The notes under the pieces: model-generated
Database searches by the model: none
Told to the model about the DNA's origin: nothing
The model's input: the letters and a program-made list of their open reading frames with translations, nothing else
Assembly (NCBI GenBank): GCA_903831085.1
Contig: CAIKWE010000031.1
Location: 1-64,000, forward strand
Length of the DNA: 64,000 nt
Direction of reading: 5' to 3'
Source: an uncultured Verrucomicrobiota bacterium
GTDB lineage: Bacteria > Verrucomicrobiota > Kiritimatiellia > Kiritimatiellales > Tichowtungiaceae
Program-made: the position numbers and the translations under genes
Shown: piece after piece, positions 10,306-19,913 of the stretch
How positions within the stretch are numbered: the stretch's first letter is position 1
Layout of the letters: every line of letters starts with the position of its first letter

Positions 10306-11460
10306 ATGCATAAGAGAAAAGACGAGATCCAGGACATCTATCAGAGTAGCGACCGCGACTTTGAGGACGATTTCATTCCGAAAGTTGCACAGGAGATAAT
10401 TGAAGATCGTCAGCGCGACCTGCGCCGCAGCCAAATTGCTTCGTTTTTCTTCGGTTCGCTGGTTCTCGTGCTTTCTGTGGCTCTGGTTGCTGTGGTCATC
10501 CGCGATTTTTTGAGCGAACGAAAAATATCCCAAAAAGTCCGCATTCCGGAGACGCCCTATATTCCGCGCTATTCGCTGCCGTTGGACGCCCTCTGGGTGA
10601 TGGACTATCAGCAAGCGGCCGCACAGGCAGAGGCCGACGAAAAACCGGGGCCGAAGCCGCTTTCAGTTAAATGGGTGAAGAACGCCGCTTATCACATTAT
10701 TATGGGGCAGCAGGCGCTGGCCGTTAACGAGCCGAAGCAGGCGCTGGAACATTTCCAAAAGGCGGTTGAGATTTATCCGGACATCGAAGGCCTGCATCGC
10801 GCCGTGGGTATACTTTACCTCCGGCGTGAAGAGTACGCGCTGGCGGCACAGCACCTTGAAAAAGCGTTGGCCGAGAAAGAAGAGCCCGATGTGGTTAATA
10901 ATTTGGCTGTCGCTTACATTGGCACAGAAGAATACGATAAAGCCGAGAAGCTCCTGAAGCGCTTGCTGGAACTGGAGCCGGAAAACCCGGGCTGCCACAA
11001 GAATCTTGCCACGCTCTACCGCAAGATGAAGCTCGATGACAAGGCCTGTTTCCATTTTGAAAAGTACATCGACCTGCAACCGAACGATCTGGACACCATG
11101 CAGACGTACGCACTCTATCTGGCGAAGCTGCGCCGGTGGAAAGAAGCGGCGGACTTTCTGACCAAACTGACGCAGCAAGTAACGGATGTTGCGCCGGTCT
11201 ACTTTCTTCTGGCGCAGGTTCAGGTGCAGAATGGCCAGCAGGAGAAAGCCCTGGCTGCGCTTAAACGGGGAATTCAACTGACCGATCCGGAGCTGGCGCT
11301 AGCGTGGATGCGCCGCGATGAATTCGATAAGGTGCGCGGCGCCGTCGATTTTAAAAATCTGATTGATCAGTTGGAAATCGCATCGGTGTCCCTGGAAAAA
11401 CCCGGTGCCGCTCAGCGCCCCGGCGAAACACGGACAAATCCTCCGCCCGCCGGCCAGTAG
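10306..11460 (+). CDS. TPR-repeat membrane-anchored protein
   Basis: Transmembrane segment IASFFFGSLVLVLSVALVAVVI followed by TPR units (PKQALEHFQKAVEIYPDIEGLHRAVGILYLRREEYALAAQHLEKAL). Confidence 0.75.
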   Translation: MHKRKDEIQDIYQSSDRDFEDDFIPKVAQEIIEDRQRDLRRSQIASFFFGSLVLVLSVALVAVVIRDFLSERKISQKVRIPETPYIPRYSLPLDALWVMDYQQAAAQAEADEKPGPKPLSVKWVKNAAYHIIMGQQALAVNEPKQALEHFQKAVEIYPDIEGLHRAVGILYLRREEYALAAQHLEKALAEKEEPDVVNNLAVAYIGTEEYDKAEKLLKRLLELEPENPGCHKNLATLYRKMKLDDKACFHFEKYIDLQPNDLDTMQTYALYLAKLRRWKEAADFLTKLTQQVTDVAPVYFLLAQVQVQNGQQEKALAALKRGIQLTDPELALAWMRRDEFDKVRGAVDFKNLIDQLEIASVSLEKPGAAQRPGETRTNPPPAGQ

Positions 11461-13310
11461 AGACCGTCCCCGCCTGCACTATTCCGGATTTGTTCCGGGC
11501 GGAATATTTCCTGAAGCCGCCGGATGGCTTCGGCATCGGCTTTTTTATCAATCACGGTCAGAGTATGCAGCCGGTTGACGCCCTCTTTCTGTAGAAGACG
11601 AATGGCACGTGCTGTGCTGAACGGGTCGCCGTCCGTCACCAACATCCATTGTTTCTTTTCCGGCAGACGCACCGCCACCGCCGAATCGCCCGCCCGGAGA
11701 ATTTTTATATCACGGTCTGATTCGAAATGAGCAGAACCCCACAGCAATACCGATAGCAGCACCAGCGACAGCGCGCCCTTCCGCCAGCGGACGGGACCGG
11801 TGAAAAATAAAATCCATCCGGCATACCAAAGACCGGTTACCGGAGCGGAGGGAGCGCGAACCGCGAGGCAGGCGCCGGGCAGAGGGGAAAGACGCTCAAC
11901 AATCCATATCAGCAGTCCGATAAACAGCAGATTGGCCTGATTAAAAAGCGCCGCCGCCGCGGGGAAGAAAAATATTCCGCCCAGTAACGCCAAACATCCG
12001 GCCAGCATGACCATGAATGTCAGCGGGATAACCGCCAGATTGCCGATCAGCGCCGCTAGAGATAGGTTATTAAAAAACCACGCCGTAATCGGCGCGGAAA
12101 AAAGCCACGCCGCCAGCGAAGTAAGCATCATCAACCCGAGGTTGCGCAACAGGACGGCAGCAGGATGGTTTCCGCTGAGCCGTTTAAGAGGCGCTTCCCA
12201 GCCGGCCAGACGAAATTCTTTGATCTGCCGCATGGTCCAGCCGTTCACGACAATGAGCCCGTAAACCACAACAAAGGACAGCAGAAACCCCGGGTCGCTA
12301 AGGTTCTCCGGCTGAAATGCCAGCAATAAAATTGTGGCCAGCGCAATGGACGACATTGCATCCGGGCGGCGGGCGGCCAGCGGCGCTACAAAAAAGACCC
12401 CCGCCATCGCAAGAGCACGCAAAGCGCTCGGCTGGAGCCCTGTGGTGAAAATATAAAGGAAAAGCGCCGGGAGCAGCGACAGCCCCCAGCGGGGGCGGGC
12501 GATGCCGAAAATTTTCAGTCCGGCAATAAAGATCGCGCCCAGGATCACGACATGCTGACCGGAAATGGCGAAGATATGCAGTGTTCCGGTGCGGATGAAC
12601 ATTTGATAAAGGTCGGGAGGAATCGCCTGCCGGTATCCCAGCAGCATGGCATGCAGCAGTTGCGTCTGTTCGGGAAAGGCTTCCACACCCAGACGGAGCC
12701 ATGCGGCGGCACGGCGGCGGACTTCATAACACCGGCTGGCCAGCGAAATCCCGGCCTCCTTGATTTTGCAGGCATCCGCTCCGGAAACGCTCAGAAATCC
12801 GTCCGCACCGCCGCGCGGTCTTTCATAGCCGATATAACGTCCTTTTAACCGCCACTGTTCTCCGAAAAGAATCGGGGCGGCAGATTTTTTCAGATAAACC
12901 CGCAGCACGGCATCAGACGGAAGCTGTTCCTCGCCGTGACGTACAGTCGCCGTGCGGAACAGAAAAGAAGCCGTTCCGTCCGCACTGGAAACAGACGGCT
13001 CATCTTCGACCGTGCCGATCAGTTCCTGTTGGTGGAAATTCACTTCGGCGACCGGCAGCGCAGCGCGGGAGGGAACGGGCATTTCGTTAATGGCGGCGTG
13101 TGTGGCGGCAAGCAGGCCGCAGACGACATAAATCAGCGGAGTTGTCCGCCGACTGCACAAAACCTTCCAACTGGCAAAGGCCAGAAGCAGAGCGCCCGCA
13201 CTAAGCATCAGTAAAGGAGCGCCGCCGAGCCCGCGCTGAATGCCCAGACCCGCCGCGATGGACAGGGCGACTCCGACCAGCGGGCGCCGCACCTGTTGAG
13301 CTAAGATCAT
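11412..13310 (-). CDS. comEC: ComEC/Rec2 competence-type membrane protein
   Basis: LLHAMLLGYRQAIPPDLYQMFIRTGTLHIFAISGQHVVILGAIF, LQPSALRALAMAGVFFVAPLAARRPDAMSSIALA. Confidence 0.85.
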   Translation of the reverse strand: MILAQQVRRPLVGVALSIAAGLGIQRGLGGAPLLMLSAGALLLAFASWKVLCSRRTTPLIYVVCGLLAATHAAINEMPVPSRAALPVAEVNFHQQELIGTVEDEPSVSSADGTASFLFRTATVRHGEEQLPSDAVLRVYLKKSAAPILFGEQWRLKGRYIGYERPRGGADGFLSVSGADACKIKEAGISLASRCYEVRRRAAAWLRLGVEAFPEQTQLLHAMLLGYRQAIPPDLYQMFIRTGTLHIFAISGQHVVILGAIFIAGLKIFGIARPRWGLSLLPALFLYIFTTGLQPSALRALAMAGVFFVAPLAARRPDAMSSIALATILLLAFQPENLSDPGFLLSFVVVYGLIVVNGWTMRQIKEFRLAGWEAPLKRLSGNHPAAVLLRNLGLMMLTSLAAWLFSAPITAWFFNNLSLAALIGNLAVIPLTFMVMLAGCLALLGGIFFFPAAAALFNQANLLFIGLLIWIVERLSPLPGACLAVRAPSAPVTGLWYAGWILFFTGPVRWRKGALSLVLLSVLLWGSAHFESDRDIKILRAGDSAVAVRLPEKKQWMLVTDGDPFSTARAIRLLQKEGVNRLHTLTVIDKKADAEAIRRLQEIFRPEQIRNSAGGDGLYWPAGGGFVRVSPGR

Positions 13311-13323
13311 TTCAAACGCTCGC

Positions 13324-14601
13324 TTATTTCCGTCGCGGCTGGAGGGGCTCCAGCTCTCTCTGTTTCTTAATGTCAGATCCGCCGGGCTCTTCCGCCTTCT
13401 GTTCCACCTCGCGCTTACTGATCGCTTCAATAGCCTTGCGGCCTTCAATCCCGATGATACGGTCCGTGAACGAGCGGAATTCGGAGGTTTCGCGCACCGG
13501 ATCAAAAAGCGGGTCTCTAAACCAGGAAGAGACGGCCTCTCCACCGAAAAGGCCAGCCGCCTGCCCCATGAAGATCACCGCTTTACCCGCCTCATTCTGC
13601 TGCGCATAGCAGCGCGCGAGCATCTGATAATATTCCGGCTTCGGATCAAGTTTTGTCAGCTCCAGATAATATGGAACGGCATTTTGATAGTCGTTCTGGT
13701 CGAAATAAATTTTCCCGCAACCTTGCATCGCGTCTCTGTTTTTGGCTTCGTTTTCCAGAACTCGTTTGAACAGCGCCAGTGCGGCCTCTTTGTTGCCCAG
13801 ATTCATCTGTCCGGCGGCGGCAAAAGCCAGCACGGTCGCATTATTCGGCTGATCCCGAAGCATCCGGTCGGCCAGCATTCCTCCGGCGGCATTTTGTCCG
13901 CTCGCCATCAATGCCTTCAGTAAATTCATTTGCAGATCCGGTTGCTGACTGTTCTGATCCAACAAGTGAAGGCACAGCGGAACCGCTTCAGCATATCGCC
14001 CCCGGCGCATATAAATATCGACCAGGAGTTTCTGTGCCGCCTGATTGTCCGGCACGATGCGCAACACCTGCCCTAATCGCTGGATCGCATCCTCGTCAAC
14101 ACCCCTTAGGGCGAACGCTTCGGCTGAGCGCAAGGTCTGCGCGGCTAGGTCCCACTGCCCCAGCCGCTGTTCGATCAGCGCAGAATCAACAACCGGCTCC
14201 CGCGACGCCGGAGTTCCGGCAGAAACGGCAACGGCACTGGACAATTGTTCCGTCACGGCGGCGGCGGATTCCCGCCGCTGCTTCTCCTTGGCAGACGGTT
14301 TGGCCATGTAGTCGAGCACCAGTTTCAATATAAAAAATCCGCCGACCAGCAGCACGACGATCAGAACCGCCCGGAGTAAGAGCGCGGCAATCGCCCAGTC
14401 ACTGGCGCGGTAGTTGACTTCGCGGCGGCGAGCCGGACTGTGCTGCGAGGTTCGGTGAGTCTGTCGCGTGTCTCTGCCGTCGGAATATTCATCTAACGGG
14501 GCATGCCCGGCGTGCTGTGAATAGAAGTTATCGGAATCCGGTCTTGCGGGTTTCGCACGGACATTGTCCGGCCGGGCCTTTTTTTTGCGGAATAATTTCA
14601 T
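13324..14601 (-). CDS. TPR-repeat membrane-anchored protein
   Basis: Basic N-terminus, transmembrane segment AVLIVVLLVGGFFILKLVL, TPR-like repeats. Confidence 0.7.
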   Translation of the reverse strand: MKLFRKKKARPDNVRAKPARPDSDNFYSQHAGHAPLDEYSDGRDTRQTHRTSQHSPARRREVNYRASDWAIAALLLRAVLIVVLLVGGFFILKLVLDYMAKPSAKEKQRRESAAAVTEQLSSAVAVSAGTPASREPVVDSALIEQRLGQWDLAAQTLRSAEAFALRGVDEDAIQRLGQVLRIVPDNQAAQKLLVDIYMRRGRYAEAVPLCLHLLDQNSQQPDLQMNLLKALMASGQNAAGGMLADRMLRDQPNNATVLAFAAAGQMNLGNKEAALALFKRVLENEAKNRDAMQGCGKIYFDQNDYQNAVPYYLELTKLDPKPEYYQMLARCYAQQNEAGKAVIFMGQAAGLFGGEAVSSWFRDPLFDPVRETSEFRSFTDRIIGIEGRKAIEAISKREVEQKAEEPGGSDIKKQRELEPLQPRRK

Positions 14602-14702
14602 GATTTCCTGCGCTCCGGGCTGAAAATAAAACGGTTGCAGTATCGGGCGAGGTGCGTAAAGTGTCAAGCATCCGCGGGATGCTGCGCAAGGCCCGCCCGG
14701 AG

Positions 14703-15791
14703 ATGTTTATGGAAGTTTTTATTCTGATTTCGTTGGCGGCGCTGGTGCTGGTTCAGCTCGGTCTGGCGCTGCACGGAAGCGCCCGGCAGGATACGCGGCT
14801 CGAAATGCTCACGCGCAATCTCAACACTCTAACCGAACAGCTGGACTCCCGCGCCCGCAAAAGTGAAGAAGCGGTTCAAACACAGATTGAAAAACTGGTC
14901 ACCTCCAACAATCAGCGGCTGGATCAGATCGGCGAGAAGGTCGAGCAGCGGCTCGACAAAGGGTTTAAGGAAACCACGACTGTTTTCAGCGATGTTCTTA
15001 AGCGGCTGGCGCTGATCGATAAGGCGCAGGAAAAAATAGACAAACTCACCGTGAATGTTGTCAGTCTGCAGGAGGTGCTTTCTGATAAACGTTCGCGCGG
15101 CGCTTTCGGCGAGGTGCAGCTCGGCGCGCTCATTTCCAACATGATGCCCGAAAAAAGTTACTCGCTTCAGCACACCTTCCCGAATGGTGTGCGCGCCGAC
15201 TGTGTGCTGTTCCTGCCCGAACCGACTGGCACCATCTGCATCGATTCAAAATTTCCGCTTGAAGGCTATCAGCGCATGACCGACCTGTCGCTGGGCGATG
15301 CCGACCGTACCGCCGCCGAGCGGCAGTTCCGGCAGGACATCAAAAAACACATCAAGGATATCTCCGGGAAATACATTATTCCCGGCGAAACCTCTGACGG
15401 GGCCATGATGTTTATTCCGGCGGAGGCGGTCTTCTCCGAAATTCACGGGCACTATCCGGATCTTGTCGAGGAAGCGCAGCGGGCACGTGTCTGGATGGTC
15501 TCGCCGACCACGATGATGGCGGTGCTCACCACCGCCCGGGCGGTGTTGAAAGATGCCGCGACCCGCCAGCAGGTGCATGTTATCAAGGAGCATCTGGTGG
15601 CGCTGGCACAGGATTTCAGCCGTTTCCAGGAGCGGATGGATAAACTGGCCGCGCATATCGGTCAGGCGCACAAGGATGTCGACGACGTGCAAACCTCCGC
15701 GCGGAAAATCACCAGCCGTTTCGGTAAAATCGAAAAGGTTGAACTTTCCGGCGAACATACCGTCCTGCCTGCCGATACGAACGAAGATTGA
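14703..15791 (+). CDS. rmuC: DNA recombination protein RmuC
   Basis: RGAFGEVQLGALISNMMPEKSYSLQHTFPNGVRADCVLFLP...IDSKFPLEGYQRM. Confidence 0.9.
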   Translation: MFMEVFILISLAALVLVQLGLALHGSARQDTRLEMLTRNLNTLTEQLDSRARKSEEAVQTQIEKLVTSNNQRLDQIGEKVEQRLDKGFKETTTVFSDVLKRLALIDKAQEKIDKLTVNVVSLQEVLSDKRSRGAFGEVQLGALISNMMPEKSYSLQHTFPNGVRADCVLFLPEPTGTICIDSKFPLEGYQRMTDLSLGDADRTAAERQFRQDIKKHIKDISGKYIIPGETSDGAMMFIPAEAVFSEIHGHYPDLVEEAQRARVWMVSPTTMMAVLTTARAVLKDAATRQQVHVIKEHLVALAQDFSRFQERMDKLAAHIGQAHKDVDDVQTSARKITSRFGKIEKVELSGEHTVLPADTNED

Positions 15792-15875
15792 GTTGAAAAA
15801 CTCTGTTGGGTTTCGGATTTGAACTCACGGAATGAAGGTGGTACGTTGCCCGCCGTTAATTAAAAGGAGAGAACC

Positions 15876-16046
15876 ATGGCTTATGTAATTTCTAATGACT
15901 GCTCAATGTGCGGCGCTTGCGAAAGCGCGTGTCCGGTCGAAGCAATTAGCGCGGGTGACGGCAAATACGTTATCGACGCTGGTAGCTGCACCGACTGCGG
16001 CGCCTGCGAAGCGACCTGCCCGATGGGCGCTATCAGCGCGGCTTAA
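15876..16046 (+). CDS. 2[4Fe-4S] ferredoxin (56 aa; absent from the supplied ORF track)
   Basis: MAYVISNDCSMCGACESACPVEAISAGDGKYVIDAGSCTDCGACEATCPMGAISAA: two CxxCxxCxxxCP motifs; GGAG ribosome-binding site upstream. Confidence 0.95.
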   Translation: MAYVISNDCSMCGACESACPVEAISAGDGKYVIDAGSCTDCGACEATCPMGAISAA

Positions 16047-16065
16047 GGCTGGCCTTGTGCACGTG

Positions 16066-16098
16066 AAAAGCCTCTCGCGAAAGCGAGGGGCTTTTTTA
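16066..16098 (+). terminator. Rho-independent terminator after ferredoxin
   Basis: AAAAGCCTCTCGCGAAAGCGAGGGGCTTTTTTAT. Confidence 0.85.
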
Positions 16099-16539
16099 TG
16101 CCGGGAAAAAGCGAAGCAGCGCCAGCGCGGAAACAATACCCGTCAGCATGCCGAAAAATACTTCCAAACGCGTGTGCCCCAGTAGTTCCTTCAGCTTGAT
16201 CTCGGAGAAGTGGTGCTCTTTGAACACTTCGTCCACGATCTGATTGAGCAGACGGGCTTGTTCTCCCGCCGCCGCGCGTACGGTCTGGGCGTCGAACATC
16301 ACAATCGCGGCGAAAAAGAAGCTCACGGTAAACGCCGGTGAAGCGAAGCCTTCGGTCATGCCCATAGCGGTCGCCATCCCGCTGGCCAGTGCTGAATGTG
16401 CGCTTGGCATTCCGCCGGTGCTCGCCAGATAACTGAAATCCAGCCGGTGGCTCTGTGCCAGACAGATAATCATCTTGGTTGTCTGCGCCACCAGCCAGCT
16501 GGCCACGCCAGCCCATAAAGCGATATGAAAAAAATGCAT
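16096..16539 (-). CDS. Divergent PAP2 family membrane protein (YuiD/DUF212-like)
   Basis: TGGMPSAHSALASGMATAMG, GHTRLEVFFGMLTGI. Confidence 0.85.
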   Translation of the reverse strand: MHFFHIALWAGVASWLVAQTTKMIICLAQSHRLDFSYLASTGGMPSAHSALASGMATAMGMTEGFASPAFTVSFFFAAIVMFDAQTVRAAAGEQARLLNQIVDEVFKEHHFSEIKLKELLGHTRLEVFFGMLTGIVSALALLRFFPA

Positions 16540-16616
16540 CGGTTTTTCCTGTCGGGGTTGTCCTTGAGAACGAGGAGAATAATAAAGAGCATATCGCCGG
16601 GCGGCGCAACCTTATT

Positions 16617-17516
16617 TCAGGCCGGCTTGACCCACGGCGGCTGAGCGGGCAGAAACGCCGCGAACTCCGCATTCAGTTTCTGCTGATAAGCCCCGCGGAA
16701 CGTTCCCGCGAGAAACCGGTCGTACGCCTCTTCGATAAACCGCTTCCAGCTCGCTTCCTCATGGCCGGGATTAACCGGATAGAAACAGGCGTCCAAAGAC
16801 TCGGCCGCAACCTGATCTCCCATCGCGTCGCCGATCATCAGTACATTTTCCGGCCGGTAGCGTCCGGCGGTGATCATTTGCAGATGCTCCGCCTTCGTTC
16901 CGAGCTCCTGCCCGGCAATAATCTGAACAAATTGCGCCAGATTGTTTTCTTCCCACTCTTTCACCAGCGCCTCTTCCGGTGTTTGGGAAACTACCGCCAG
17001 ATCGGAACCGGCCCGGATTTTTTCAAGGCTCTCCCGTACACCCCGGAACGGCGAAATTTTCCGCATACGGGTCTCAATATCCCGGTTCACGGCCAGCGAC
17101 CATTCGACCACCCGCGCCAGCTCCGGATCGCCCGTCCGTTTGGCCTCTGAGATCAGCGTCGTATTCCCGAGCGGCAGGCCGGACTGGCAATAGGCCCGCA
17201 AAGCCTTCCGCTCCGGCAGAGCCACTCCGCTGGCGACCACCTCCGGCCAATCGTGAAGAAGATCAAAAACCTGTAACAGCGCCGGAAACCGGTTTTGCCC
17301 GCGCCATTTGGAATAGAGATTCACAAACTCTGCGGCCTGCCGGAGCTGCGGCTCGATCGCTTCCAGCTTCCATATCTTGATGATCAAAGGATGAAAATGA
17401 TCCTTCTGCTTTACTTCCATCGTATCAAAAACACAGCCGTCGGAATCGATGCCGACAAATGTTCCAAACGTCGGAACAAAGCCGAGCAGATCTTCGCGGG
17501 TAAAACTTTTTCTCAT
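16617..17516 (-). CDS. HAD-superfamily hydrolase
   Basis: FVGIDSDGCVFDTMEVKQ, MIGDAMGDQVAAES. Confidence 0.8.
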   Translation of the reverse strand: MRKSFTREDLLGFVPTFGTFVGIDSDGCVFDTMEVKQKDHFHPLIIKIWKLEAIEPQLRQAAEFVNLYSKWRGQNRFPALLQVFDLLHDWPEVVASGVALPERKALRAYCQSGLPLGNTTLISEAKRTGDPELARVVEWSLAVNRDIETRMRKISPFRGVRESLEKIRAGSDLAVVSQTPEEALVKEWEENNLAQFVQIIAGQELGTKAEHLQMITAGRYRPENVLMIGDAMGDQVAAESLDACFYPVNPGHEEASWKRFIEEAYDRFLAGTFRGAYQQKLNAEFAAFLPAQPPWVKPA

Positions 17517-17630
17517 GCGCGGCAGGCTACCCGTTTGCCCCCGCCCTGTCCAGCGGCTTGCAGGAATGAGCAATCCCTGTTAAACAGAAGTCATACAATG
17601 CGTTAAGTGGTGGATTATTGGATTGAGAAA

Positions 17631-18008
17631 ATGAAAAAACAAAAATCTAAAGAACCGTGGGAGCCCAGATTATTAACGGCAACTCGTTGGATTTTTTTGA
17701 TTTGGGTTTTGTTCATAATCCTTGTCGTTGCCGTGAATTCCGGATCTTTACTCTCCTTGGATATGATGCTTTATGCCGGCCCTCAGATTTTTCTGTTTAT
17801 TGTGTCATGCTATTCTTTGCCATTTTCCGGAGCGCTCCTACTTATTGATGCTTTGATAATTGGAGTGTTTGCATTCTCCCTTGGCTGTTACGGTCTTTTT
17901 GCACTAATCCAATGTCTGCTCTTATTATCCGGCCCGCCATTGTTGTTCGGAATAGTTTTTTTGGTGTACGGCATAATAAAAAACAAAAAGGCCCAATCAT
18001 CGGTTTGA
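17631..18008 (+). CDS. Small hydrophobic membrane protein, hypothetical
   Basis: 125 aa with several transmembrane segments; visibly more AT-rich than neighbours. Confidence 0.5.
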   Translation: MKKQKSKEPWEPRLLTATRWIFLIWVLFIILVVAVNSGSLLSLDMMLYAGPQIFLFIVSCYSLPFSGALLLIDALIIGVFAFSLGCYGLFALIQCLLLLSGPPLLFGIVFLVYGIIKNKKAQSSV

Positions 18009-18138
18009 GTTTGTAACTGATGATGTCGCCCGCCCGTAATGCTTCCCTTCGTTCCCTTCTGTAAAACTTCTTGCCCGAAGCTTGTCCAAACCTTGGAATT
18101 CAGGCTAAATGTGCTCCCACGACGAAAGGGTTTCTCTG

Positions 18139-19404
18139 ATGAAGGTGCTGGTGATTGGAAACGGCGGACGGGAACACGCGCTCTGCTGGAAACTGAAAAA
18201 TGATTCGCGCAAGCCGGAGCTTTTCTGCGCCCCCGGTAATGCCGGTACCGCGCAGCTCGGCACCAACCTCGCCCTTTCCGCCACCGACGTCGCCGGAATC
18301 GTCAGCTGGGCAAAAGCCAATCAGCCCGACCTGACCGTGATTGGCCCCGAAGCGCCGCTTTGCGCCGGTCTGGCCGACGCGCTGGAAGCGGAAGGCTTCC
18401 GCGTTTTCGGTCCGCGCAAAGCCGCCGCCGAACTCGAAGGCAGTAAAAAATTCGCCAAGGAAATTATGCAGGCCGCCGGAGTTCCGACCGCCGCCTGCGC
18501 CGTTTTTACCGACGCCGATAAAGCCTGCGCCTATGTCCGCCAGCGCGGCGCGCCGATTGTCATCAAGGCCGACGGCCTCGCCGCCGGTAAAGGCGTAACG
18601 GTTGCCGAAACGATCGAGCAGGCCGAAGAAGCCATCAAAGACGCGCTCGGCGGAGCGTTCGGCGACGCCGGCAGCCGCGTCGTCATCGAAGATTTTCTGG
18701 TCGGCGAAGAAGCGTCCATCCTCGCGCTGATCGACGGCGAACACGTCGTGATGCTCGCCTCGTCACAGGATCACAAGCGGGTGTTCGACGGCGACCAAGG
18801 CCCGAACACCGGCGGCATGGGCGCTTACTCGCCTGCGCCGGTCGCCACCGACGCCGTTCTTGATATCGTCCGCGCCGAAGTGTACGGCCGCACGCTGGCC
18901 GAACTGAAAAAGCGCGGCATCACCTACAAAGGCGTGCTCTACGCCGGGCTGATGATTCATAACGGCCAGCCGAGCGTGGTCGAATTCAACTGCCGCTTCG
19001 GCGATCCCGAAACGCAGGCGGTGCTCGCCCGCTGGGACGGCGACATGATTCCCGCGCTCGAAGCCTGTATTGACGGCACGCTTTCCGAAGATTTGATCCG
19101 CTGGAAAAAAGAGCAGTCCGTCTGCGTCGTCATGGCGGCGGGCGGCTATCCCGGCGACTATAAAAAAGGCGACGAAATTTCCGGCCTCGACGCCGCGGCG
19201 GAACACGCCGTCGTTTTCCACGCCGGCACCGCGCTCAAGGACGGCAAGGTCGTCACCGGCGGCGGGCGCGTTCTCGGCGTCACCGGAATCGGCAAGGATC
19301 TGCGCTCCGCCGTGGATAATGCCTACGCCGCCGTGAAAAAAATCTCGTGGAACGGCGCTTTTTACCGCAAAGATATCGCTCACCGTGAACTGAAGAGGAG
19401 CTGA
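18139..19404 (+). CDS. purD: Phosphoribosylamine-glycine ligase
   Basis: MKVLVIGNGGREHALCWKL, QDHKRVFDGDQGPNTGGMGAYSP, FNCRFGDPETQAVL. Confidence 0.97.
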   Translation: MKVLVIGNGGREHALCWKLKNDSRKPELFCAPGNAGTAQLGTNLALSATDVAGIVSWAKANQPDLTVIGPEAPLCAGLADALEAEGFRVFGPRKAAAELEGSKKFAKEIMQAAGVPTAACAVFTDADKACAYVRQRGAPIVIKADGLAAGKGVTVAETIEQAEEAIKDALGGAFGDAGSRVVIEDFLVGEEASILALIDGEHVVMLASSQDHKRVFDGDQGPNTGGMGAYSPAPVATDAVLDIVRAEVYGRTLAELKKRGITYKGVLYAGLMIHNGQPSVVEFNCRFGDPETQAVLARWDGDMIPALEACIDGTLSEDLIRWKKEQSVCVVMAAGGYPGDYKKGDEISGLDAAAEHAVVFHAGTALKDGKVVTGGGRVLGVTGIGKDLRSAVDNAYAAVKKISWNGAFYRKDIAHRELKRS

Positions 19405-19406
19405 CT

Positions 19407-19913
19407 ATGGCTAAACCGCAAGTTGCAATCGTGATGGGAAGTTCCAGTGATTGGAAAACCGTCGAGAGCTGTTTCCAAACCTTGGAAGAATTCGGCATTA
19501 AAGCCGAAGTGAAAGTGATGTCGGCTCACCGCACACCGCACGAGGCGTGCGAGTTCGCCGAGAACGCCGCCAAGAACGGATTCAAAGTGATCATCGGTGC
19601 GGCGGGCGGCGCGGCGCATCTCGCCGGAGTTCTCGCCGGGCACACGATTCTTCCAGTGATTGGAATTCCGATGCCGGGCTGGGCGCTCGACGGAATGGAT
19701 TCGCTCCTTTCGACCGTGCAAATGCCGAAAGGCGTTCCGGTCGCGACGGTCGCGATCGGCAAAGCAGGCGCAATCAATGCCGCGATTCTCGCCGTGCAGA
19801 TGCTGGCGCTTTCCGACGCCGGACTCAAACGCAAGCTGGTGGCCTACAAAGCCAAAATGCGCAAAGAGGTGCTCAAGTCCAATGCCGATTTGCAGAAGCA
19901 GATCAATGGCTGA
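19407..19913 (+). CDS. purE: N5-carboxyaminoimidazole ribonucleotide mutase
   Basis: VAIVMGSSSDWKTV, VMSAHRTP, AAGGAAHLAGVLAGHT. Confidence 0.97.
   Translation: MAKPQVAIVMGSSSDWKTVESCFQTLEEFGIKAEVKVMSAHRTPHEACEFAENAAKNGFKVIIGAAGGAAHLAGVLAGHTILPVIGIPMPGWALDGMDSLLSTVQMPKGVPVATVAIGKAGAINAAILAVQMLALSDAGLKRKLVAYKAKMRKEVLKSNADLQKQING
19442..19487. repeat. Pair of phased palindromes, 31 bp apart, in the 5' part of purE
   Basis: 19442 TTCCAGTGATTGGAA; 19473 TTCCAAACCTTGGAA. Confidence 0.85.
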
